A stretch of 17,848 nucleotides of DNA from an uncultured Eubacteriales bacterium (GTDB taxonomy: Bacteria > Bacillota > Clostridia > Oscillospirales > CAG-382): contig URCT01000045.1 of the NCBI GenBank assembly GCA_900546385.1, positions 1 through 17,848 of the forward strand. Direction: 5' to 3'. The position numbers were made by a program, and so were the translations under genes. Positions 1-5,610 of this stretch are shown one piece after another; the stretch's first letter is position 1; every line of letters starts with the position of its first letter. The notes beneath the pieces are model-generated. The model did no database searches, was not told the origin of the DNA, and saw nothing but the letters and a program-made list of their open reading frames with translations.

Positions 1-143
1 CACAAAAACTTGCCACTGGCAACTTTTTGCACGTCCGAGCGGCATTCCCGGCGGCCATGCCGCCTTTTTGTGTTGCCTGCGGCGGCGATTTTTTCCGCCT
101 TGCGGCAGTGTCCCTGCCGGGACAGCACGCTCCGCGTGCTTTT
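1..143. repeat. Left copy of terminal inverted, hairpin-rich dispersed repeat
   Basis: Bases 1-55 are the exact reverse complement of 17794-17848, and the first difference is at base 56. Similarity continues imperfectly to about 143. The right copy carries extra hairpins where the left has a short degenerate stretch. The unit is a string of small dyads: 3-29 (CAAAAA, TTGCC, loop act, GGCAA, TTTTTG with one C/C mismatch), 50-64 (GGCGGC, loop cat, GCCGCC, then five T), 95-105, 110-123 (GTCCC/GGGAC) and 125-139 (GCACGC/GCGTGC, then four T). No ORF here resembles a protein. Confidence 0.85.
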
Positions 144-144
144 C

Positions 145-243
145 GCCGCCGATTCGCGGCTTGCCCAACTTTTTGATGCAAAAAGTTGAGCAAAAACGCG
201 CTTCGCTTTTCTTTCAAAAGAAACTTTCAAAAGAAAAGCGAAG
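145..243. repeat. Run of further hairpins between the terminal repeat and the proS terminator
   Basis: Three more dyads continue the hairpin chain. At 145-160 there is GCCGC/GCGGC with a six-base loop. At 166-188 there is a perfect 10-bp stem, CAACTTTTTG/CAAAAAGTTG, with loop atg. At 201-243 the arms 201-214 and 230-243 pair over 14 bp (CTTCGCTTTTCTTT and its complement). Bases 1-300 contain no supported gene. The small ORFs here are low-complexity translations of these palindromes. Confidence 0.7.
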
Positions 244-250
244 GCAAAAC

Positions 251-282
251 GAAGAACCGCATTCGTCCGAATGCGGTTCTTC
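251..282 (-). terminator. Rho-independent terminator of the TSCPD-pgcA-proS operon
   Basis: A perfect 15-bp stem (251-265 with 268-282) has a two-base loop at 266-267, so the real RNA loop would open to four or more bases. It begins 18 bases beyond the proS stop codon. On the minus strand the stem is followed by GTTTTGCC, a short U tract, so it fits a terminator for leftward transcription. Confidence 0.8.
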
Positions 283-300
283 TTGCATATCGCTTCTATT

Positions 301-1758
301 TTAATAGGCCTTGCCCCAGTAGACAAGCTTCTTGGCCGGACGTCCGCAGCAAACGCAGACATCGCTGAGTTTCTCTTGCTCAAACGGAATGCAGCGTGAG
401 CCAACACCGGTCAATTCCTTGACCTTGTCTTCGCATTCCTCTTCGCCGCACCACATCGCACGCACAAACCCATCGCCTTTTTCGGCAAGCACCTTGTTGA
501 TCTCATCGATGCTCGTGCAGTTGTAGGTGTGCTTTTCGCGGTTCTCAAGCGCAATGGCATACATACCGTCACGCACTTCGACAAGCTTTTTCTGAATGCC
601 GTCAGCAAAGGCCTCTAATGCCTCATCAAGCGGCAGGAACGATTTTTCGCGGTTGTGACGCGTGACAACAACGCATTGCTTGTTTTCGATGTCCTTCGGA
701 CCGATCTCCACACGTACCGGAACGCCCTTCATCTCGTATTCCGCAAACTTCCAGCCCGGGCTGTTTTCGCTGTCGTCGAGCTTGACACGAATGCCGCAGG
801 CCTTTAACTTGTCGTATAACTTTCTTGCCTCGTCGAGAACGCCCTCTTTGTGTTGGGCGACCGGCACAATAACCACTTGAATCGGTGCGACTGCCGGCGG
901 CAGAACCAGTCCGTTGTCGTCGCCGTGCGTCATGATGATGGCACCGATAAGACGCGTGGTCGTGCCCCACGAGGTCTGGTGCGGATATTCATCCTTGTTG
1001 TCCTTGGTTTTGTATGTAATGCCAAAGGCCTTTGCAAAGCCGTTGCCGAAATAATGGCTGGTTCCGGCCTGAAGCGCCTTGCCGTCGTGCATGAGCGCTT
1101 CAATGGCATAGGTGTCCTCCGCACCGGCAAATTTGTCGGACGGCGTTTTCGGACCTTTGACAACCGGCATGGCAAGCGAATTTTCACAAACGTCTGCATA
1201 GACGTTCAACATCCGCAGCGTTTCTTCAATGGCTTCCTCAGCCGTCGCGTGCATGGTGTGACCTTCCTGCCAGAGAAATTCGCGCGTGCGAAGGAACGGA
1301 CGCGTCGTCTTTTCCCAACGTACCACGCTGCACCATTGGTTGTATAACTTCGGCAGATCACGGTAGGAATGGATGATGTTTGCATAATGCTCACAGAACA
1401 GCGTTTCCGAGGTCGGACGCACGCAAAGACGCTCGGTCAGCTCCTCGTTTCCGCCGTGCGTGACCCATGCCACCTCCGGCGCAAAGCCTTCGACGTGGTC
1501 TTTTTCCTTGTTGAGCAGGCTTTCCGGGATGAACATCGGCATATAGACGTTTTCATGTCCGGTTTCCTTGAACTTGTCGTCCATAATGCGCTGAATGTTT
1601 TCCCAAATCGCATAGCCGTAGGGACGGATGATCATGCAGCCCTTGACGCCGGAATAATCCGCAAGGTCGGCATTTTTGACGATGTCGGTGTACCATTGGG
1701 CAAAGTCCACATCGCGTGAGGTGATTTTTTCCACCATTTTTTTGTTGTCGTTTGCCAT
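301..1758 (-). CDS. proS: Proline--tRNA ligase (ProS type 3, short archaeal/eukaryal-like form)
   Basis: Charges tRNA-Pro with proline using ATP, in the cytoplasm. The 485-residue length is that of the short ProRS form without the inserted editing domain of the Escherichia coli type. Class II motif 1 lies around 45-78. Motif 2 is at about 145-172, with RWEKTTRPFLRTREF and WQEGHTMHAT. Motif 3 is at about 265-288, with GTTTRLIGAI and HGDDNGLVLPP. An anticodon-binding domain starts near APIQVVIVPV (291-300). The C-terminal extension carries a probable zinc site (C437, C442, C468, C471) and ends in WGKAY; the C-terminal tyrosine is typical of this form. The start ATG at 1756-1758 follows AAAGGA at a good distance. 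It is the last gene of a leftward operon, 36 bases after pgcA, and ends at the terminator at 251-282. Family assignment is very secure. Confidence 0.97.
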   Translation of the reverse strand: MANDNKKMVEKITSRDVDFAQWYTDIVKNADLADYSGVKGCMIIRPYGYAIWENIQRIMDDKFKETGHENVYMPMFIPESLLNKEKDHVEGFAPEVAWVTHGGNEELTERLCVRPTSETLFCEHYANIIHSYRDLPKLYNQWCSVVRWEKTTRPFLRTREFLWQEGHTMHATAEEAIEETLRMLNVYADVCENSLAMPVVKGPKTPSDKFAGAEDTYAIEALMHDGKALQAGTSHYFGNGFAKAFGITYKTKDNKDEYPHQTSWGTTTRLIGAIIMTHGDDNGLVLPPAVAPIQVVIVPVAQHKEGVLDEARKLYDKLKACGIRVKLDDSENSPGWKFAEYEMKGVPVRVEIGPKDIENKQCVVVTRHNREKSFLPLDEALEAFADGIQKKLVEVRDGMYAIALENREKHTYNCTSIDEINKVLAEKGDGFVRAMWCGEEECEDKVKELTGVGSRCIPFEQEKLSDVCVCCGRPAKKLVYWGKAY

Positions 1759-1794
1759 TTTTATATATCCTTTCGATTTGATTCGGTTTCTTGT

Positions 1795-3516
1795 TTAGCC
1801 GAGCAGCTTTTCGAAAGCAGCTTTGTAGGCATTCCGTTTTTCTTCGGCGGCTTCCTTTGTCTTGTCGGAAACCAAATAATACAGCTTGATTTTCGGCTCT
1901 GTGCCGGACGGGCGAATGACGGTCGAATCGCCGTTTTCAAGCGTGTAGAAAAGCACATTCGATTTCGGCAGTCCGGTCGGCGCGGTTTTTCCGTCTGCAT
2001 CGGTGATAAGGCCGGTCTTGTAATCGGCGACCGACGCGACCTTGACGCCGGCAATTTCTTTCGGCGGATTTTGACGCAAGCCGTCCATGAGAGAACTCAT
2101 TTTGGCAAGACCGTCAAGTCCCGGCAGAACGATGGTGCCGATGCCTTCGGAATAGTAGCCGTATTTTTCGAAAATGCCGCAAAGCACCTCATACAGGCTC
2201 TTGCCGCGAGCGCGGTAAAAGGCGGCCATTTCGGTGATGAGCATAGCCGCACAGACGGCATCCTTGTCGCGTGCATACGTGCCGGACAGGTAGCCGTAGC
2301 TTTCTTCAAAGCCGAAAATATAGGTGTGCGAGCCGGTTTCTTCAAATTCTTTGATTTTTTCGCCGATGAACTTAAAGCCGGTGAGGACGTTGATCATGGT
2401 CACGCCGTTTGCTTCGCAGATTTTGTCAGCAAGCTTGGTGCTGACGATGGATTTGACGGCGGCGGCATTGGCCGGCAGCTTATTTTCAAGCTTTCTTGCT
2501 TCAATGATATAGGAAAGCAGCATAACGCCGATTTGGTTGCCGGTGAGCGGCACGAATTCGCCGTTTGACGCGCGCACGATAACGCCGGCACGGTCGGCGT
2601 CCGGGTCGGTGCCGATGAGAAGATCACAGCCGTTTTCTTCGGCAATCTTCATGGCAAGCGCAAAGCCGGCCTTATCTTCCGGGTTCGGGCTTTTAACGGT
2701 CGGAAAACGTCCGTCGGGAACCATCTGCTCCGGAACGCAGTACAAATGCTTGAGCCCGGCGCGTTTTAATACCTCCGGCACAAGAATGCGGCCGGTTCCG
2801 TGGAACGGCGTGTAAACGACCTTGAAATCGTCGGCAACGTCGGGAATGGCATTCGGGCGAATGCGCTCGGCCAGCACGACCTTCATATAAGCCTCATCGA
2901 CCTCTTGGCCGATGATCTGGATAAGCCCCGCTTTTTTGCCTTCTTCAAAGCTTACAAGCTTGACGCCGGTGAAGATATCGACCTTTTCGATAGCAGCCGA
3001 AACCACGTCTGCCTGTTCGGGTGAAATCTGTGCGCCGTCCTCCCAATAGGCCTTGTAGCCGTTGTAAATGCTCGGGTTATGCGACGCGGTCACATTGATA
3101 CCGGCCTTGGCGTGCAAATGCCGCAGAGCAAACGAAAGCTCCGGCGTGGGACGCGGCGCATCGAACAGATAAGCGCGGATGCCGTTGGCGGCAAGCACGC
3201 GTGCGGAAATTTCCGAAAAGACATCGGATTTAATGCGCGTATCCGACGCAATAACGACGCCCATTTCTGCGCCGCCGTCTTTTTTGACAAGCTCGGCAAG
3301 GCCTTGGGTCGCCTGCGCGACGGTATAGATGTTCATGCCGTTCGTACCGGCACGGATAATGCCGCGAAGACCGCCTGTGCCGAACGCAAGCGGAAAGGCG
3401 AAGCGTTCTTCGATCTCTTTCGGGTCGTTTTTGATGGCGGTAAGCTCGGCGCGAAGCTCTTCGTCGAGGTCTTGATTGGCTAACCATTTTTTGTATTCGG
3501 TGATGGAATCGGACAT
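1795..3516 (-). CDS. pgcA: Phosphoglucomutase/phosphomannomutase (alpha-D-phosphohexomutase)
   Basis: Interconverts hexose 1- and 6-phosphates and so feeds UDP-glucose and wall-polymer synthesis. The 573 residues match the PgcA-type bacterial phosphoglucomutases. All four signature loops are present: the phosphoserine loop TASHNP with S145, the metal loop DPDADR (304-309), the sugar-binding loop GFEES (402-406) and the phosphate-binding loop RPSGTEP (535-541). A longer reading from 3546 adds ten residues, but those codons contain the SD AAGGAG (3525-3530), eight bases before the ATG at 3514-3516, so the shorter start is preferred. It lies 33 bases after the TSCPD gene and 36 bases before proS, in the same operon. 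Whether glucose or mannose phosphate is preferred cannot be read from the sequence. The symbol is by family resemblance. Confidence 0.93.
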   Translation of the reverse strand: MSDSITEYKKWLANQDLDEELRAELTAIKNDPKEIEERFAFPLAFGTGGLRGIIRAGTNGMNIYTVAQATQGLAELVKKDGGAEMGVVIASDTRIKSDVFSEISARVLAANGIRAYLFDAPRPTPELSFALRHLHAKAGINVTASHNPSIYNGYKAYWEDGAQISPEQADVVSAAIEKVDIFTGVKLVSFEEGKKAGLIQIIGQEVDEAYMKVVLAERIRPNAIPDVADDFKVVYTPFHGTGRILVPEVLKRAGLKHLYCVPEQMVPDGRFPTVKSPNPEDKAGFALAMKIAEENGCDLLIGTDPDADRAGVIVRASNGEFVPLTGNQIGVMLLSYIIEARKLENKLPANAAAVKSIVSTKLADKICEANGVTMINVLTGFKFIGEKIKEFEETGSHTYIFGFEESYGYLSGTYARDKDAVCAAMLITEMAAFYRARGKSLYEVLCGIFEKYGYYSEGIGTIVLPGLDGLAKMSSLMDGLRQNPPKEIAGVKVASVADYKTGLITDADGKTAPTGLPKSNVLFYTLENGDSTVIRPSGTEPKIKLYYLVSDKTKEAAEEKRNAYKAAFEKLLG

Positions 3517-3549
3517 AAGTGTTTCTCCTTTTGGGGCGTATATCAAAAA

Positions 3550-3807
3550 TTATGCATTCTGCTCTTCAAGCTGTTTGAGTGCCTTGGCAAGCTGATCCGG
3601 GCAGGAGGTGCCCTTAAAGCCGCACTGGATGCCGGAGAGCTTTTCGATGGCATCCTCGATGCGCATACCGGTGGCAAGCGCGGCGACGCCTTTGGTATTT
3701 CCGGCACAGCCGCCTTCAAAATCGATGTGTGTGATGATTCCGTTTTCGGTCTCAATGTGGATGGCGCGCGAACATACGCCGCTCGGTTTGTAGGTTAATT
3801 TTGCCAT
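3550..3807 (-). CDS. TSCPD-domain protein (TIGR03905-like family), function unknown
   Basis: A small protein of 85 residues made of one TSCPD domain, the module also found at the C-terminus of some class II ribonucleotide reductases. Visible features are VCSR with C12, GGCAGN with C34, C62 in QCGFKG, and the name-giving TSCPDQLA at 68-75. The four conserved cysteines suggest metal binding or redox chemistry, but no activity is established for stand-alone members that I know of. The start ATG at 3805-3807 has the SD AAGGA seven to eight bases upstream; a longer in-frame reading to 3858 lacks a better SD. It is the first gene of the leftward operon with pgcA and proS, driven by the promoter at 3872-3900. 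Family assignment is firm; the role is open. Confidence 0.88.
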   Translation of the reverse strand: MAKLTYKPSGVCSRAIHIETENGIITHIDFEGGCAGNTKGVAALATGMRIEDAIEKLSGIQCGFKGTSCPDQLAKALKQLEEQNA

Positions 3808-3871
3808 GACGGCACTTCCTTTCGGGTGAGGTTCGGCAGAACAGAGACGTGTCTGCACATAATTACAGTAT

Positions 3872-3900
3872 AGTATAGCATAGTTCTTTGAATTTTACAA
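3872..3900 (-). promoter_or_regulatory. Sigma-A promoter with extended -10 for the TSCPD-pgcA-proS operon
   Basis: Read on the minus strand: -35 TTGTAA (3895-3900), a 17-bp spacer, and -10 TATACT (3872-3877) directly preceded by TGC, which makes an extended -10. It lies about 65 bases upstream of the TSCPD start codon. A second TATACT overlaps at 3867-3872. Confidence 0.75.
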
Positions 3901-4071
3901 GCGTTTTGACGGGAAAAATCGCAAAAAGCGGCAAAAAAGTTGCTTGGCGGCAGCGGTAGAGAGTTGACGAGCGGCTTGCGGCAGTTGTGCGTGAAACCGG
4001 GCGGAGCGGATTTTGCGCATCACTACATATGAATATATGGTAAAAAAACAACAATATAAGTGTTAAAATGA
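3901..4071. other. Divergent intergenic spacer with no recognised gene
   Basis: The spacer lies between the divergent promoters of the TSCPD operon and the lexA operon. It holds a GC-rich stretch to about 4020 and then an AT-rich stretch with a small dyad, CATAT/ATATG, at 4026-4039. The 63-codon minus-strand ORF over it has no recognisable domain and no convincing SD. I see nothing else in it. Confidence 0.5.
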
Positions 4072-4083
4072 GAACTTATGTTT
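4072..4083. promoter_or_regulatory. LexA operator (SOS box, Gram-positive type)
   Basis: GAACTTATGTTT matches the Bacillus/Clostridium LexA box core GAAC-N4-GTTC in seven of eight core positions. It overlaps the -35 hexamer (4082-4087) of the lexA promoter, so bound LexA would block RNA polymerase. This is the expected position for lexA autoregulation. Confidence 0.8.
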
Positions 4084-4110
4084 GAATTTTCGGAAAAAAT
4101 AGAGTATAAT
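4082..4110 (+). promoter_or_regulatory. Sigma-A promoter of the lexA operon
   Basis: -35 TTGAAT (4082-4087), a 17-bp spacer, and a perfect -10 TATAAT (4105-4110). It sits about 60 bases before the lexA start codon and is overlapped by the LexA box. Confidence 0.85.
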
Positions 4111-4172
4111 GGAAGCAATATAAACCGAAGAAAGCAGCTTCGCGGCTGTCATGTGTCGGGAAGGGGATTTGC

Positions 4173-4781
4173 ATGGATAAGCTCAAACCGAAGGAAAAAA
4201 GGGTCTTGGATTTTATCAATCAGACCATCGATGAACAGGGATATCCGCCGTCGGTACGGGAAATTTGCTCGTCGCTCGGCATCAAATCCACATCGACGGC
4301 ACATATGTACATCGAGCGTCTTGCCTCCAAAGGCTACATTGAAAAATTGGCCGGAAAAAGCCGCGCTATCAAGAAAAACGATGAAGGTGCCGAGGAGGGC
4401 AAACGCTATCGTGTGCCGCTCGTCGGGCAGGTCGCGGCCGGGCTTCCGATTTTGGCGACTCAGAATTTGGAGGGCTACATCACCTATTCCACCTTCCGCA
4501 CCTACGACGAAAGCAAGCTGTTCTGCCTGAAAATCAAGGGCGAAAGCATGATTGAAGCCGGTATTTTTGACGGTGATTATGTGGTCGTGGAACAGCAGAG
4601 CGTGGCGGAAAACGGCGAAATCGTGGTCGCGCTTGTCGGAGAAGAAGCCACCGTCAAACGCTTTTTCAAGGAAAACGGCCATTTCCGCTTACAGCCGGAA
4701 AACCGCACCATGGAGCCGATTATCGTGAGCGACGTGGCGGTTTTGGGCAAGGTGATTGCACTCATCCGCTATTATGCATAG
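4173..4781 (+). CDS. lexA: LexA, SOS-response transcriptional repressor and self-cleaving protease
   Basis: Represses DNA-damage genes and is inactivated when RecA filaments stimulate its self-cleavage. The 202-residue length is normal. Residues 1-70 form the winged-helix DNA-binding domain, with the recognition region PSVREICSSLGIKSTSTAHM. The C-terminal S24 peptidase domain has the scissile Ala89-Gly90 bond in GQVAAGLP and the catalytic dyad S125 (GESM) and K162 (TVKRF), so it should be cleavable. The start ATG at 4173 has the SD AAGGGG (4161-4166) six bases upstream. A LexA box overlaps its promoter, which supports autoregulation. It overlaps the start of comF by eight bases (ATGCATAG) and heads a four-gene unit with comF, ftsK and an MBL gene. 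Confidence 0.97.
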   Translation: MDKLKPKEKRVLDFINQTIDEQGYPPSVREICSSLGIKSTSTAHMYIERLASKGYIEKLAGKSRAIKKNDEGAEEGKRYRVPLVGQVAAGLPILATQNLEGYITYSTFRTYDESKLFCLKIKGESMIEAGIFDGDYVVVEQQSVAENGEIVVALVGEEATVKRFFKENGHFRLQPENRTMEPIIVSDVAVLGKVIALIRYYA

Positions 4782-5574
4782 CGTGCGGCGTTTGGTGTCG
4801 GTATTGGCCGATGCGGCGCGCGTGTACTACGAAGACGGCGGCTGTCCGATCTGCGCACGGGAGACGAGCGGCGGACGCTTATGCGCCGCTTGCGAGACGG
4901 CTCTCGGTTTGGCGCGCTTGCCGCAGCCTGCGTTTGTCTTACAGCGGCCGAACGGACGCACCCATGCCGGAAACGCCGTCCAGAACACCGAACCGCTTGA
5001 CTGCCGCTCGGTCTATGCCTATGAAAGTGACGCGGTGCGCAAGCTGTTATTTTATCTGAAAGAATACCCGGATCGCCGCATCGTTCAAGAGTTTGCCGCG
5101 CGGCTTTGCGAAATTCTGCCCGACAGCCGGAAAGCTGACCGAACGCTGTTTGTCAACATTCCGCGCAGTGCGGCCGGAAGGCGCAAGTATGGCTTTGATC
5201 AGGCGGCGCTCCTTGCTTCGACGGCAGCGCGCTTGCTTGACCGATCGGGCACTTTGGCGCAAAGCGGTCAAAAGCCTTGCACACAAGCCGTATGCTTTGC
5301 CGATTTGTTGGCGGTGCGCCCGTTCGGCAAGGTGCAGAAGGCCTTAACGGCGCGTGAGCGTGTGGCCAACAAAAGCGGACGATTGTATGTGCGTCCGTTT
5401 TTCCGTCGTTTGCCGTGGATCCCGCGGCATATTGTGATTACGGATGATGTGATCACCACCGGCTCAAGCGTGCTTGCGGCGGCGGAAACGCTGCACAAGT
5501 GCTTTCCGAATGCCGAAATTTCCGCGCTGTCGCTTGCCGCAGTCACACGGTACAGAGACGGTGAAACCTCTTGA
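4774..5574 (+). CDS. comF: ComF-family phosphoribosyltransferase-like protein
   Basis: ComF (ComFC) proteins are needed for uptake of single-stranded DNA in competent bacteria and are thought to act on the cytoplasmic side with the ComFA helicase; their chemistry is unsettled. Residues C24, C27, C37 and C40 form an N-terminal zinc-ribbon pair (CPIC and CAAC). The rest is a type I phosphoribosyltransferase fold, with RRKYGFDQAALLA and the PRPP-binding loop VITDDVITTGSS (221-232). The preferred ATG at 4774 overlaps the lexA stop and suggests translational coupling (266 residues). A TTG at 4756 would add six residues but has no better SD. ftsK follows after 36 bases with no terminator. Many clostridia carry comF without known competence, so a role in natural transformation here is only an inference. 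Confidence 0.9.
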   Translation: MHSVRRLVSVLADAARVYYEDGGCPICARETSGGRLCAACETALGLARLPQPAFVLQRPNGRTHAGNAVQNTEPLDCRSVYAYESDAVRKLLFYLKEYPDRRIVQEFAARLCEILPDSRKADRTLFVNIPRSAAGRRKYGFDQAALLASTAARLLDRSGTLAQSGQKPCTQAVCFADLLAVRPFGKVQKALTARERVANKSGRLYVRPFFRRLPWIPRHIVITDDVITTGSSVLAAAETLHKCFPNAEISALSLAAVTRYRDGETS

Positions 5575-5610
5575 AGATGCGATATTGTTACAGAAGAAAG
5601 AAGAACGTTC

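Noticed and set aside
68..368. Small plus-strand ORFs of 78 and 60 codons near the left end
   Set aside because: They translate the palindromic repeat and the proS terminator, have no SD, and overlap the proS 3' end.
4026..4039. CATAT/ATATG dyad as an operator in the divergent spacer
   Set aside because: Only five base pairs in AT-rich DNA; expected by chance.
3863..4054. A 63-codon minus-strand ORF in the divergent spacer
   Set aside because: It overlaps the TSCPD operon promoter and has no recognised features or convincing SD.
5602..5609. GAACGTTC before ftsK as a second LexA box
   Set aside because: The half-sites are directly joined with no four-base spacer, so it does not fit the GAAC-N4-GTTC operator.
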